A stretch of 57,189 nt of DNA, taken from the NCBI GenBank assembly GCA_023663525.1, contig JAMPHF010000002.1, forward strand, positions 409,898-467,086, read 5' to 3'. The stretch is from Bacteroides sp. GTDB taxonomy: Bacteria; Bacteroidota; Bacteroidia; Bacteroidales; Muribaculaceae. Under the pieces are notes generated by a model, which made no database searches, was not told the origin of the DNA, and saw only the letters and a list, made by a program, of their open reading frames with translations. Positions 9,899 to 18,602 of the stretch are shown here, piece by piece (position 1 is the first letter of the stretch; each line of letters starts with the position of its first letter). The position numbers and the translations under genes were made by a program.

Positions 9899-10185
9899 AG
9901 CGCACTTATCCCAAACATATAGCCGGTATAATAGATGAGGCAATGGCGCGTGCCGGTCTCACTGACTCGCTCAACGAGCAGCGGGCAGCAGCAGCGTGGA
10001 TTGACGTGGTGGGTCCTGCCATCAACCGTTACACCACACGCCGCTATGTGGACCACGGTGTGCTTCATGTCTACATGACTTCCGCTCCCCTCAAAAATGA
10101 ATTGTCATTCAACCGTGACCGTCTGATCACAGCCATAAACCGCATAGTCGGGACGGATGTTATCACTGACGTTCAATTCCATTAA
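9895..10185 (+). CDS. DUF721 (DciA-like) protein
   Basis: A 96-residue protein starting at MKRTYPKHIAGIIDE; a longer open frame from 9856 would run back into recF and is not supported. The sequence (AWIDVVGPAINRYTTRRYV, VHMTSAPLKNELSF-like strand pattern) is that of DUF721. Members of this family include DciA, the ancestral loader of the replicative helicase DnaB; whether this short form loads helicase is inference. Coupling to recF through an ATGA overlap fits a DNA-replication role. A thioesterase gene follows after 15 nt. Confidence 0.85.
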   Translation: MKRTYPKHIAGIIDEAMARAGLTDSLNEQRAAAAWIDVVGPAINRYTTRRYVDHGVLHVYMTSAPLKNELSFNRDRLITAINRIVGTDVITDVQFH

Positions 10186-10200
10186 TATCAAAAGAATAAA

Positions 10201-10671
10201 ATGAGCGATACAAATCGTTGTGAGACCGGTATGGACACGTTCCGCCATCGGATGCCTCTCCAGATGAGATTCAATGACATAGACTTGCTCGGACATCTCA
10301 ACAACAGTGTCTATCTGACATTTATGGATCTTGCCAAGGCACGCTACTTCGAGGATGTCAACGGCGGTCCGGTGGACATAAGCCGGATGGGTATTGTGAT
10401 AGTTAACATCAATGCCAATTTCTGTGCACCGACATTCTTCAATGAGGAGATTGAAGTGGAGACAGCAACTGTGGCGATAGGCGAAAAGAGTCTCACTCTC
10501 GAACAGCGCATCTATTCAATGCCAGGACATCAGGTGAAGTGTTCCTGCCGCACAATCATGGCAGGTTTCGACATACGCAGCAATACGTCAATCCCTATTT
10601 CAGACGAATGGGTGAAGAAGTTCGAAACCTATGAAGGAAGACCTCTGCAGAAAAAGAAAAAATCAGAATAA
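10201..10671 (+). CDS. Acyl-CoA thioesterase, hotdog fold
   Basis: A 156-residue member of the 4HBT/YbgC-type hotdog thioesterases, which cleave acyl-CoA or acyl-ACP thioesters. The characteristic MRFNDIDLLGHLNNSVYLTF (about residues 22-41) contains the catalytic-type Asp and the HLNN helix start. The ending is lysine-rich (QKKKKSE). No signal peptide; cytoplasmic. It lies in a tight run with recF, DUF721 and an rRNA methyltransferase gene (23 nt to the next start). The physiological substrate cannot be told from sequence. Confidence 0.9.
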   Translation: MSDTNRCETGMDTFRHRMPLQMRFNDIDLLGHLNNSVYLTFMDLAKARYFEDVNGGPVDISRMGIVIVNINANFCAPTFFNEEIEVETATVAIGEKSLTLEQRIYSMPGHQVKCSCRTIMAGFDIRSNTSIPISDEWVKKFETYEGRPLQKKKKSE

Positions 10672-10694
10672 AAGGTATTGAATAGTAAAAAGTT

Positions 10695-12089
10695 ATGTCT
10701 TCACGCCAACTTCCTGCCGGATTTCTTGAGATGCTCTCGTCATTGGGACTGGATGGACTTGGAAAGGCTCTTTCAGAGGGTGAACCTTGCACGTCAGTGA
10801 GATTCAATGCTCTCAGAGGTGTCACGGCGGCAGATACGGATTTTCGAGGCGCGATGGTGCCGTGGTGTAGCAGAGGGCTTTATCTTGACGAGCGTCCGCG
10901 TTTCACGGCTGACCCTATGTTTCATCAAGGATGTTACTACGTGCAGGAAGCCTCCTCAATGTTCCACGCATATATTGTGGAACAGTTGACCAAGGACATG
11001 ACATCACCAATCCGGCTGCTTGACTCATGTGCCGCTCCGGGAGGCAAGACCACTGCGGCGATTGACTCGCTTCCGGAAGGCTCACTTGTCGTGGCAAATG
11101 AATATGTGCCGTCAAGGGCTGCCGTATTGCGTGAGAACATCATAAAATGGGGCTATCCGTCATGTGTGGTGACACGTGGCGACACGATGTCGTTCAGAAA
11201 GCTCAAGGACAGTTTTGATATTGTGATTGCCGATGTCCCCTGCTCGGGTGAGGGCATGATGAGGAAAGATGAGGATGCGGTGGCTCAATGGTCGCAGGGA
11301 CTGATACGCGATTGTGCCATGCGCCAGCGTGAGATCATCGACAATCTGTGGCCTTCGCTCAAGCCCGGTGGTCATCTGATATACAGTACATGCACTTTCA
11401 ACCGCAGCGAGAACGAGGAGATGGTCAGCCATATCATCAACGAGCTTGGCGGAGAGAGCGTGGAGATTGATATTGATTCCAGATGGGGTATTGCTCCGGG
11501 AATCGATACGGAAGCCCATTGTTATCGCTTTATGCCCGGATGCTTGCGCGGTGAGGGGCTGTTTGTGGCTGTGATACGTAAGGCCGGTGAGTCACGTCAT
11601 GAGAAATTCCCGCAACGGAAAGACAGGGGTGACAGAAACAAGGCCTCGCAGCAGCTTTCGGAGGCTTCGTCATGGCTTTCGGCCGATGCGCGGAGCGAGT
11701 TTGAGGTCTATGTGTCAGATGACCGTATAAATGCTTTCCCGCGAATCCACTCCGACATGTTGAGGAGGATAAAGAAAGAGATTGATGTGATCCATGAGGG
11801 AGTCCTGATAGGTAACATCAAGGGGAAGAACGTAGTGCCCTCGCAGTCACTCGCCCTCTCTCCGTTGCTGAGACCTGATGCGTTCCCGACATGTGGACTG
11901 GACCGGGAAACCGCGCTCAGCTATCTCGCAGGCGAGGCCGTGTGTCTTCCCGATGACACCCCTCGCGGTCTGATTTTGACCACCTATGCCGACCGTCCGC
12001 TTGGTTTCGCCAAGAACATAGGGCGGCACTCCAACAACCTCTACCCCACTCCGTGGAGGATAAAATCGAAGAATTTGATAATCAGTTGA
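10695..12089 (+). CDS. rRNA cytosine-C5 methyltransferase, NOL1/NOP2/RsmF family
   Basis: A SAM-dependent m5C methyltransferase of 464 residues. The SAM-binding motif is DSCAAPGGKTTAAID (about residues 112-126). Motif IV is ADVPCSGEGMMRKD (about 180-193) and motif VI is YSTCTFNRSENEEM (about 233-246); the two Cys are the paired catalytic residues of RsmB/RsmF-type enzymes. The C-terminal third (after about 300) resembles the RNA-binding PUA-like tail of RsmF, including PLGFAKNIGRHSNNLYPTPWRI. The target rRNA position is inference. trmD follows after 22 nt. Confidence 0.92.
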   Translation: MSSRQLPAGFLEMLSSLGLDGLGKALSEGEPCTSVRFNALRGVTAADTDFRGAMVPWCSRGLYLDERPRFTADPMFHQGCYYVQEASSMFHAYIVEQLTKDMTSPIRLLDSCAAPGGKTTAAIDSLPEGSLVVANEYVPSRAAVLRENIIKWGYPSCVVTRGDTMSFRKLKDSFDIVIADVPCSGEGMMRKDEDAVAQWSQGLIRDCAMRQREIIDNLWPSLKPGGHLIYSTCTFNRSENEEMVSHIINELGGESVEIDIDSRWGIAPGIDTEAHCYRFMPGCLRGEGLFVAVIRKAGESRHEKFPQRKDRGDRNKASQQLSEASSWLSADARSEFEVYVSDDRINAFPRIHSDMLRRIKKEIDVIHEGVLIGNIKGKNVVPSQSLALSPLLRPDAFPTCGLDRETALSYLAGEAVCLPDDTPRGLILTTYADRPLGFAKNIGRHSNNLYPTPWRIKSKNLIIS

Positions 12090-12111
12090 AAAATTATAGA
12101 GAATACACGAT

Positions 12112-12786
12112 ATGCGGATAGACATACTCACAGTGCTTCCTGAAATGATTGAATCGCCATTGAACTGCTCGATACTCAAACGGGCGCAGGACAAGGGTCT
12201 GGCAGAAATTGTCGTACACAATCTGAGGGAATACACCACTAACAAGCATCGCAAGGTCGATGACTATCCTTTCGGTGGCGAAGCCGGCATGGTGATGCAG
12301 ATTGAGCCGGTCGACCGTGCGCTGGCTGACCTGAAGTCACAGCGTGACTATGATGAGGTGATTTTCACTTCGCCTGACGGTGAGCAGTTTGATCAACCGA
12401 TGGCCAATTCGCTCTCGTTGGCTCAGAATCTCATAATCCTGTGCGGTCACTACAAAGGCATTGATTACCGTATACGCGAACATCTGATCACCAAGGAAAT
12501 ATCAATAGGCGACTATGTGCTGACAGGCGGCGAGATTCCTGCCGTCGTCATAGCCGATGCAATTGTCCGCCTCATCCCCGGGGCGATAGGCGATGAACAG
12601 AGCGCGTTGAGCGACTCGTTTCAGGACAATCTGCTTGCCCCTCCGGTCTATACGCGTCCTGCTGAATATAAGGGCTGGCGAGTGCCGGACATACTGCTTT
12701 CAGGTCATAAGGCCAAGATTGATGACTGGAAACACGAGCAGGCTCTTGAACGTACACGTCTCCTCCGCCCGGATTTGCTGAAATAA
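12112..12786 (+). CDS. trmD: tRNA (guanine37-N1)-methyltransferase TrmD
   Basis: TrmD, 224 residues, methylates N1 of G37 next to the anticodon and prevents frameshifting. The SPOUT trefoil-knot segments are clear: [17 protein letters not shown] (about residues 106-122) and [20 protein letters not shown] (about 128-147), followed by the C-terminal RNA-binding helices ending [16 protein letters not shown]. Many bacteria encode trmD with rpsP/rimM/rplS; here it follows an rRNA methyltransferase instead. The start codon follows an A-rich stretch. Confidence 0.97.
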   Translation: MRIDILTVLPEMIESPLNCSILKRAQDKGLAEIVVHNLREYTTNKHRKVDDYPFGGEAGMVMQIEPVDRALADLKSQRDYDEVIFTSPDGEQFDQPMANSLSLAQNLIILCGHYKGIDYRIREHLITKEISIGDYVLTGGEIPAVVIADAIVRLIPGAIGDEQSALSDSFQDNLLAPPVYTRPAEYKGWRVPDILLSGHKAKIDDWKHEQALERTRLLRPDLLK

Positions 12787-12817
12787 TCCCTGTAACACAA
12801 AAATCTGAACCATAACC

Positions 12818-13783
12818 ATGTTGAAAAAGTCATTATCACTCTTATTGTTACTCGCGGGCATAGCTTCATCGCTATGTGCCGCCGAACGTCAGTATGATTT
12901 CGTTGTCGCGCAGGATGGCAGCGGTGATTTCACCACTGTCCAGGAAGCAATCAACGCCGTCCCTGATTTCAGAAAGGAGAACCGCACGAACATTTTAATT
13001 AGGAAAGGCAATTACAAAGAGAAACTTATCATCCCCGAATGTAAGATAAATCTGACGCTTGTCGGTGAGGACGGTGCGGTCATAACCAACGATGACTATG
13101 CGTCAAAACCGAACCGTTTCGGTGAGAATATGTCAACGTCCGGCTCATCTTCATGCTACATATATGCACCGGATTTCATAGCTGAGAATCTGACATTTGA
13201 AAATTCCTCCGGACCGGTTGGTCAGGCGGTGGCATGTTTCGTCAGCGGCGACCGTGCAATTTTCCGTAAATGCCGCTTCCTCGGCTGTCAGGACACATTG
13301 TACACCTACGGCTATCCCTCACGTCAATACTATGAGGATTGCTATATTGAAGGAACTGTGGATTTCATTTTCGGTAAAGCCACGGCTGTCTTCAATCGCT
13401 GTCTGATACACAACAGAGGCAACGGCTATGTGACCGCCCCCGCAACTCCCGAGGACAGTAAATATGGCTATGTGTTCCACGATTGCACGCTGACGGCTGC
13501 CGATGGTGTCGATAATGTCCCCTTGTCCCGCCCGTGGCGGCCCTATGCACAGGCCATTTTCATCAATTGCGATCTCGGCAAGCATATTTCCAAGACCGGA
13601 TGGAACAACTGGGGAAAGGAATCAAACGAAAAGACCGTGACATACGCCGAATACAACAGCAAAGGTCCCGGAGCCAATCCGGAGACACGTGCATCGTATT
13701 CTCGCCAGTTGACCGACCCAACCCCCTACTCCATCACAGCCGTCCTCGCCGGTGACGACGGTTGGAATCCGTTGGCAAAATAA
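12818..13783 (+). CDS. Secreted pectinesterase, CE8
   Basis: A pectin methylesterase of 321 residues that demethylates homogalacturonan; it acts outside the inner membrane, as shown by the signal peptide MLKKSLSLLLLLAGIASSLCA. The right-handed beta-helix CE8 motifs are all present: GQAVACFVSGDRAIFRKC, GCQDTLYTYGYPSRQYY with the first catalytic Asp, GTVDFIFGKATAVF with the nucleophile Asp, and LSRPWRPYAQAIF with the catalytic Arg. No polysaccharide utilisation locus (SusC/D) is nearby, so it seems to act as a lone degradative gene. A hairpin terminator follows. Confidence 0.95.
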   Translation: MLKKSLSLLLLLAGIASSLCAAERQYDFVVAQDGSGDFTTVQEAINAVPDFRKENRTNILIRKGNYKEKLIIPECKINLTLVGEDGAVITNDDYASKPNRFGENMSTSGSSSCYIYAPDFIAENLTFENSSGPVGQAVACFVSGDRAIFRKCRFLGCQDTLYTYGYPSRQYYEDCYIEGTVDFIFGKATAVFNRCLIHNRGNGYVTAPATPEDSKYGYVFHDCTLTAADGVDNVPLSRPWRPYAQAIFINCDLGKHISKTGWNNWGKESNEKTVTYAEYNSKGPGANPETRASYSRQLTDPTPYSITAVLAGDDGWNPLAK

Positions 13784-13819
13784 TATTAAGACATTACTCA
13801 AAACATTATTCGAACACAT

Positions 13820-13853
13820 AAAAGTCACGCTTTTGATGAAGTGTGGCTTTTTG
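13820..13853 (+). terminator. Rho-independent terminator after the pectinesterase gene
   Basis: Arms 13820-13830 and 13841-13851 pair over 11 bp (two G-U pairs) around a 10-nt loop, and the right arm runs into a T-tract (13848-13852). Placed 36 nt after the pectinesterase stop. Confidence 0.75.
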
Positions 13854-13870
13854 TGTTGGAAAAAGTTTGT

Positions 13871-13878
13871 ATCTTTGT
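13871..13878 (+). promoter_or_regulatory. Promoter -7 box of the YbhN-like gene
   Basis: TATCTTTG matches TAnnTTTG; a TTTG lies 17 nt upstream at 13850-13853, slightly close. The predicted start leaves roughly 30 nt before the ATG at 13912. Confidence 0.5.
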
Positions 13879-13911
13879 CAGTTGAACAATGTAGAAACAT
13901 AATATTGAATC

Positions 13912-14976
13912 ATGGGTAACGATAACGATGGTCATGCGCTGACACCGAAGACTGCCAGGAAACGGCTCGGTGGCTATCTGCTGAAATACGGGATTCCACT
14001 CGTCATTTCGGTCGGATTGTGCTGGCTGTTGTTTCACAACGAGGACATAAATCCCACCAAAATGTGGGAGATTATCCGCACGGAGTGTAATTTCGGCTGG
14101 ATTGCCCTCAACATCGTGTTTGGTCTCTTGGCGCAGGTGTTTCGTGCGGCGAGGTGGCGCATACAGTTGAGTGCGCTTGACATCCGTCCGTCATTCTGGC
14201 AGCTTGTGCTGAGTATATTCGGCACATATTCGGTCAATCTCGTCTTTCCGCGACTTGGCGAAGTGTGGCGCACGGGCTATATAGCCGGTCGGGAGAAGGC
14301 ACCGTTTACGACCGTCTTCGGCTCGATGGTGGCCGACAGGCTTGCCGACACAATCACCGTGTTCATCCTCTTGCTCCTTACTTTCATTCCTGCTGGTTCG
14401 CAGCTCAAGGTCTATCTCGGGCAGGATGGCGGCATGGTGTCGGGGTTGTTTGATGTTCTTGGCTCTCCGATACTCTGGGGTGCGGTTGCAGCGACGATGA
14501 TCGTCATCTGCTGGCTGTTTATGCGCTTTCCCGAGCATAGGATAATCGTTGCCGTTCGGCGGATATGGTCGGGACTGTGGTCGGGCTTTGCCGTCGTGGC
14601 TAAAATGCGCGGTAAAGGGACTTGGCTACTCTACACACTTCTGTTGTGGGGTTCATATATCATGGCTCTCTACTGCGCGTTGCGTTCATTTCCGTTGACG
14701 GCCGAAATGATGGAATGCCACGGACTTGCATCGCTTGCTGTCTGCTTTGTGTTCACGAGCATATCGATGGGAGTTCCTTCCAACGGAGGTATCGGTCCAT
14801 ATCAATGGGCAATGATTTTCGGCATAACATTGTTTTCAGCCGACATACCCGGTCTCACACGTGAATACTCGCTCACATTTGCCAATTTCCTGATGGGAGT
14901 GCAGACATTGGTGCTTATAATTCAGGGATTTTTCACCTTTGGTTGCATAGCACTGTCAAAACGTCAAAAAAAATGA
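13912..14976 (+). CDS. YbhN/UPF0104-type lysylphosphatidylglycerol synthase-like membrane protein
   Basis: A 354-residue polytopic membrane protein of the lysylphosphatidylglycerol synthase transmembrane (UPF0104) family, often annotated as flippase-like. About eight hydrophobic segments are visible. The conserved family stretch VNLVFPRLGEVWRTGYIAGR (about residues 105-124), then GSMVADRLADTITVFILLLL and SMGVPSNGGIGPYQWAMIF (about 285-303), supports the call. The MprF synthase domain is absent, so lipid movement or cell-surface chemistry is likely but unproven. The next gene begins 4 nt after the stop, so the pair is an operon. Confidence 0.88.
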   Translation: MGNDNDGHALTPKTARKRLGGYLLKYGIPLVISVGLCWLLFHNEDINPTKMWEIIRTECNFGWIALNIVFGLLAQVFRAARWRIQLSALDIRPSFWQLVLSIFGTYSVNLVFPRLGEVWRTGYIAGREKAPFTTVFGSMVADRLADTITVFILLLLTFIPAGSQLKVYLGQDGGMVSGLFDVLGSPILWGAVAATMIVICWLFMRFPEHRIIVAVRRIWSGLWSGFAVVAKMRGKGTWLLYTLLLWGSYIMALYCALRSFPLTAEMMECHGLASLAVCFVFTSISMGVPSNGGIGPYQWAMIFGITLFSADIPGLTREYSLTFANFLMGVQTLVLIIQGFFTFGCIALSKRQKK

Positions 14977-14980
14977 AGAT

Positions 14981-15538
14981 ATGAAATTCGACGATAGCGA
15001 TAAGGACTATTTTCTCCATGATTTTTCAGAGGAGGGAAAGGCGGCAGACACTTCTCCGCGCTCCGAGTCTGCCATCCGGCACAGCGATGAGGGTGCTGAC
15101 GGCAGGCGATCTCCGACATTTGATTTCAGTGGAGGCGGCGGTCCGGCCTCACAGGCGGTCAGCAAGCACCGAAAGAGGGTGAGGAGAGGCATCTACTGTT
15201 TTCTTATCATATTTGTTATCCTTGCCGTCACGGTCGGTATCAGATATTTTGTTCCATACGTAACTGAATCGCAGGTCACCGGCTATGTGACGCTTGTGGA
15301 ACGCCGTGGCATAATTTTCCGCACATTTGAGGGGGAGATGGTGAGCGAGTCGCAGCTCGCCGACAAGGGACACATCTATTCGCGTGACGTTTATTTCAGT
15401 ATTCCGGATGAGAATCTTGCCAGACGATTGCAACAATATCAAGGCACAGGTACTCCGGTGACTCTCACAATGAAGAAATACTACGGCATTCTCCCCTGGC
15501 GTGGAGCTTCAAAAAACATTGTTGTAGAGTTTAAGTAA
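14981..15538 (+). CDS. Single-span membrane protein, unknown function
   Basis: A 185-residue protein I do not recognise. A charged, low-complexity cytoplasmic N-terminus (residues 1-65, rich in Asp, Ser, Arg and Gly) leads into KHRKRVRRG, one membrane span (about 70-90) and an extracytoplasmic domain with strand-like segments (TGYVTLVERRGIIFRTFEGE). Positive residues before the span predict N-in topology. It lies 4 nt after the YbhN-like gene, suggesting a partner of that membrane protein. Confidence 0.78.
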   Translation: MKFDDSDKDYFLHDFSEEGKAADTSPRSESAIRHSDEGADGRRSPTFDFSGGGGPASQAVSKHRKRVRRGIYCFLIIFVILAVTVGIRYFVPYVTESQVTGYVTLVERRGIIFRTFEGEMVSESQLADKGHIYSRDVYFSIPDENLARRLQQYQGTGTPVTLTMKKYYGILPWRGASKNIVVEFK

Positions 15539-15705
15539 TGCATAATTCATAATGCATAATTCATAATATATGCTAAATGGATGGGCTGTCGGATTGACTG
15601 GAGGATGAGGGCATAATCATTTTATCATTAACACTTCATCCTTAATACTTTCTCCTTAATCCCTTATCCTTAATACTTTCTCCTTAACAACACTTCATCC
15701 TTAAA
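15538..15705. repeat. Direct repeats in the aroA leader
   Basis: A 14-bp unit (ATGCATAATTCATA) is repeated head to tail at 15538-15551 and 15552-15565. A 21-bp block repeats exactly at 15639-15659 and 15667-15687. A 16-bp block (AACACTTCATCCTTAA) occurs at 15630-15645 and 15689-15704, ending directly at the aroA ATG. No protein is encoded here. It may be minisatellite-like slippage or a regulator-binding array. Confidence 0.85.
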
Positions 15706-16971
15706 ATGGACTATCGTATACTTCCCCCTGAAGGCTTTCTCGAAGCTCGTCTGAGCCTTCCTCTTTCAAAAAGCATGAGCAATCGTGCTCTCATCATAAA
15801 TGCTTTGACTCCCGGTGCGCGGCGGCTGGAAGAAGTGGCCGTGTGTGACGACACGGATGCAATGCGTGAGGCTCTTGATGCACAGGATGCTGAGGTGATA
15901 AACATAGGTGCCGCCGGAACAACCATGCGCTTCCTGACTGCCTATTTTGCGGCCAAAGAGGGCAGCTCGCTGATTCTCGACGGGAGTGAGCGGATGCGTC
16001 ATCGCCCCATAAAAGTCCTCGTGGACGCTCTGCGCGAGCTGGGTGCTGACATAGAGTATGCCGGTGAGGAGGGTTTCCCTCCCCTGCGCATACGTGGACA
16101 CCGGCTCAATGGCGGTGAGCTTACGCTTGACTCCTCAGTGAGTTCGCAGTACATATCCGCGCTCCTGATGATAGCACCAACGATGAGCGAGGGGCTGAAG
16201 CTGACATTCACCGGCGAGATTGTCTCACGCCCCTACATCCTGATGACACTCAAGATGATGGAGAATGCCGGGATTGAAAGTGATTATGTTGACGATGTGG
16301 TCACGATACGCCCTCAGACCTACAAGCCATTCGATTTCAAGATTGAGGGTGACTGGAGTGCGGCGGCCGCATGGTATGAGATCTCGGCCATTTCGTCAGG
16401 AGCGGTGACGATTGACAATCTTGCGCGTGTGTCGTGTCAGGGCGACCGTCGGCTGGCCGATATGTTCGAGCATCTCGGTGTGGCGACTGAATGGGAGGGT
16501 GAGAACGGAGGGAGTGACCTCGTGCCTTCACCCGATCAGGATGCACGTCTGCGCATAGATTTCTCGGACAATCCCGATCTTGCCCAGTATGTCATCGTGA
16601 CGTGTGTCATGCTCGGCATACCTTTCCATTTCACAGGTCTCTCAACGCTTGCCATAAAGGAAACCGACAGAGTCAGTGCGCTGAAGATTGAACTGCTCAA
16701 GATTGGAATCATGATTCAGCCTGAGAGTCGCGACGCTGTTAGCTGGGAGGGGCAGCGACGCCCGATTGACTCGCTTCCGGTGTTCGAGACCTATGAGGAT
16801 CACCGAATGGCCATGTGTCTCGCCCCGATTGCCATATTTCTTCCCGGAATAATCATAAAAAATGTCGATGTAGTGGCAAAGTCCTATCCCCGATTCTGGG
16901 ACGAACTCCGCGAAGCCGGATTTACGCTCCTCGACGGCGATGCACCCCTGCCCGACCCTGTTGATGAATAG
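15706..16971 (+). CDS. aroA: 3-phosphoshikimate 1-carboxyvinyltransferase (EPSP synthase)
   Basis: AroA transfers enolpyruvate from PEP to shikimate-3-phosphate in aromatic amino-acid synthesis. At 421 residues the length is normal. Conserved stretches are PLSKSMSNRALIINAL (about residues 18-33), GAAGTTMRFLTAYFA (PEP-site loop, about 67-81), SERMRHRPIKVLVDALRELG (about 92-111), KETDRVSALKIELLKIG (about 323-339) and FETYEDHRMAMCLAP (about 362-376). It heads a compact run with a small membrane protein (2 nt gap) and a metal ABC permease. No other shikimate genes are nearby. Confidence 0.96.
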   Translation: MDYRILPPEGFLEARLSLPLSKSMSNRALIINALTPGARRLEEVAVCDDTDAMREALDAQDAEVINIGAAGTTMRFLTAYFAAKEGSSLILDGSERMRHRPIKVLVDALRELGADIEYAGEEGFPPLRIRGHRLNGGELTLDSSVSSQYISALLMIAPTMSEGLKLTFTGEIVSRPYILMTLKMMENAGIESDYVDDVVTIRPQTYKPFDFKIEGDWSAAAAWYEISAISSGAVTIDNLARVSCQGDRRLADMFEHLGVATEWEGENGGSDLVPSPDQDARLRIDFSDNPDLAQYVIVTCVMLGIPFHFTGLSTLAIKETDRVSALKIELLKIGIMIQPESRDAVSWEGQRRPIDSLPVFETYEDHRMAMCLAPIAIFLPGIIIKNVDVVAKSYPRFWDELREAGFTLLDGDAPLPDPVDE

Positions 16972-16973
16972 CC

Positions 16974-17381
16974 ATGACCGGAGCTTTGATAATTCTGGCT
17001 GTGACGGTTGTCACGGGTCTGCTGCTGTGGCTCACACATCGCCCTGATAGCGCAGAGGCGGAAGATAATGCAGCCACATCCTCCGGCTCGGAGGAAAGCG
17101 GAGAGGTGTGCTGCGGGCTTCATGCTGTCTGCGAGAAAGGACTCAGTCCGGATGGCGAGCCGGTCTATTTTGACGATGAGGAACTTGACCGTTTTGCCGG
17201 GCGACAGCCTGATGAATATACTGAGGATGAGGAAGAGGAATTTCGCGAGGTGCTCTACACGCTCATTCCCTCCGACATCTATCCCTGGGGTGTGTCGCTG
17301 ACACGCCGAAACGTTGCTCTCCCCTCAGCCCTGCGTGATGAGTGGCTTATGATGGTCAATGAGATGTCAAAATCTTCATAG
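16974..17381 (+). CDS. Small membrane-anchored protein with paired cysteines, unknown function
   Basis: A 135-residue protein: an N-terminal membrane span (residues 3-22), a short linker, then VCCGLHAVCEKGL (about 43-55) with three cysteines and a His. A strongly acidic middle follows (DDEELD, TEDEEEEFREVL) and a conserved-looking end with SDIYPWGVSLTRRNVALP. The CCGxHxxC pattern could bind a metal, which would fit the metal-transport permease 7 nt downstream; this is inference. It recurs as an uncharacterised protein beside aroA in Bacteroidales as far as I recall. Confidence 0.8.
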   Translation: MTGALIILAVTVVTGLLLWLTHRPDSAEAEDNAATSSGSEESGEVCCGLHAVCEKGLSPDGEPVYFDDEELDRFAGRQPDEYTEDEEEEFREVLYTLIPSDIYPWGVSLTRRNVALPSALRDEWLMMVNEMSKSS

Positions 17382-17388
17382 GATTTGA

Positions 17389-18192
17389 ATGGAACTGTTC
17401 GGATATGATTTTTTTCGCAATGCCTTCATTGGCATTCTGCTGCTGAGTGTGGCCTCGGCAGTGATAGGGACGTACATTGTGACACGCCGGCTTGTGTCGA
17501 TTTCCGGCGGCGTGACTCATGCCTGTTTCGGTGGTCTTGGTCTGGGATATTTCCTCGGTCTTAACCCGGTGTTCATGGCCTCGGTCTTTGCCGTGGCTTC
17601 CTCGCTCGGTGTGCAATGGCTGTCGCGCCATCATCGTGTGCGTGAGGATTCGGCTATCGCCGTCGTCTGGGCTCTCGGCATGGCTTTGGGCACACTTTTC
17701 ATTTTTCTTACCCCGGGCTATGTCCCCGAGCTCAATGCCTTTCTCTTTGGAAATGTGCTGACAATAACAGTGGGCGACCTTTGGATATTCGGTCTGTTCA
17801 CGGTGGTGTTGCTGGTGTTTTTCGCAATGTTTTTCAACAAAATTGTCATCTGTGCCTTCGATCCCGATTTCGCCCGCGTGCGTCATCTGCCGGTCACATT
17901 CATCACCACCGTTATGACAGTACTCGTGGCTGTCTGCATTGTCCTCACTATCCGTCTTGTAGGGGTCATGCTCCTCATGTCGATGCTGGCATTGCCGCAG
18001 ATGGTAGCCGAGACATTCTGCAATCGTTTCAAGTCCATGCTGCTCGTATCGGTGGCGGTATCGTTGGGATGTTGTGTGGGCGGACTGCTTCTCGGGACGG
18101 TCATCGATGTGCCTTGCTCGGCACTGATAGTACTCATAATGACAGTGGCATATATAGTGGCGAAGACGGTGGGATATATACGTTACCGCTGA
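17389..18192 (+). CDS. Metal ABC transporter permease, ZnuB/MntB family
   Basis: A 267-residue polytopic permease of the ABC-3 family that imports zinc, manganese or iron. The family start SAVIGTYIVTRRLVSISGGVTHA is recognisable (residues about 23-45), and about eight hydrophobic segments follow, including TIRLVGVMLLMSMLALPQMVA near the ATPase-coupling loop. Neither the partner ATPase nor the solute-binding protein is encoded in this window, so the transporter must be completed by genes elsewhere. It sits in the aroA run, 7 nt after the small Cys-containing protein. The metal is not predictable from sequence. Confidence 0.93.
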   Translation: MELFGYDFFRNAFIGILLLSVASAVIGTYIVTRRLVSISGGVTHACFGGLGLGYFLGLNPVFMASVFAVASSLGVQWLSRHHRVREDSAIAVVWALGMALGTLFIFLTPGYVPELNAFLFGNVLTITVGDLWIFGLFTVVLLVFFAMFFNKIVICAFDPDFARVRHLPVTFITTVMTVLVAVCIVLTIRLVGVMLLMSMLALPQMVAETFCNRFKSMLLVSVAVSLGCCVGGLLLGTVIDVPCSALIVLIMTVAYIVAKTVGYIRYR

Positions 18193-18239
18193 TAACCTTT
18201 CGAGCTTTCGGAGCGTTATATATATATAACATTCCGACT

Positions 18240-18506
18240 ATGAAAAATAAACATACCTTACGTTTGATGTATGCCGGTATCGCCGGCATAACTGTCGGCT
18301 GTATGCTCAGCGGATGTGCCGGCATGTGGCTCGGTGCTGACACTGATTTGAATTTCACGCAGCCCGGAGGCTTCGGTATTGACATCGGTCTCAGCTCTCC
18401 GAGGATTCCTATCGGCAACCCGTTTGGCGGTCCGGCCACTCCTCCCCCACCCGGACCCGGTCCTTACGGTCCCGGTCCGGGTCCCATGGGTCCTCCACCG
18501 TTCTGA
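18240..18506 (+). CDS. Small proline/glycine-rich lipoprotein
   Basis: An 88-residue lipoprotein starting MKNKHTLRLMYAG, with lipobox LSGC after a hydrophobic stretch. The ATG at 18240 is chosen because it gives a proper signal peptide; a longer frame runs back into the permease gene without support. The mature part has a short conserved-looking segment (DIGLSSPRIPIGNPFGG) and a tail made almost only of Pro and Gly (PPPPGPGPYGPGPGP). Function unknown; probably an envelope protein. It begins 47 nt after the permease. Confidence 0.72.
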   Translation: MKNKHTLRLMYAGIAGITVGCMLSGCAGMWLGADTDLNFTQPGGFGIDIGLSSPRIPIGNPFGGPATPPPPGPGPYGPGPGPMGPPPF

Positions 18507-18539
18507 AAAAAATTTTTTCAGTCGATTCAAAATTCTCAA

Positions 18540-18571
18540 TTTGGTTTGGTTATGGATTTTTAGTACTTTTG
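18540..18571 (+). promoter_or_regulatory. Promoter of the 676-residue protein gene
   Basis: TTTG at 18540-18543, 20 nt, TACTTTTG at 18564-18571 fits the Bacteroidetes consensus exactly. The predicted 5' leader is about 25 nt before the ATG at 18603. Confidence 0.72.
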
Positions 18572-18602
18572 CCATTCAATCCACTGCCAATAATCGATAT
18601 TT

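Noticed and set aside
12818..13783. A pectin-utilisation locus around the pectinesterase
   Set aside because: No SusC/SusD pair, polysaccharide lyase or hybrid sensor is nearby; neighbours are housekeeping genes.
17781..18239. Long upstream extension of the small lipoprotein
   Set aside because: It overlaps the ABC permease in another frame; the ATG at 18240 starts a normal signal peptide.
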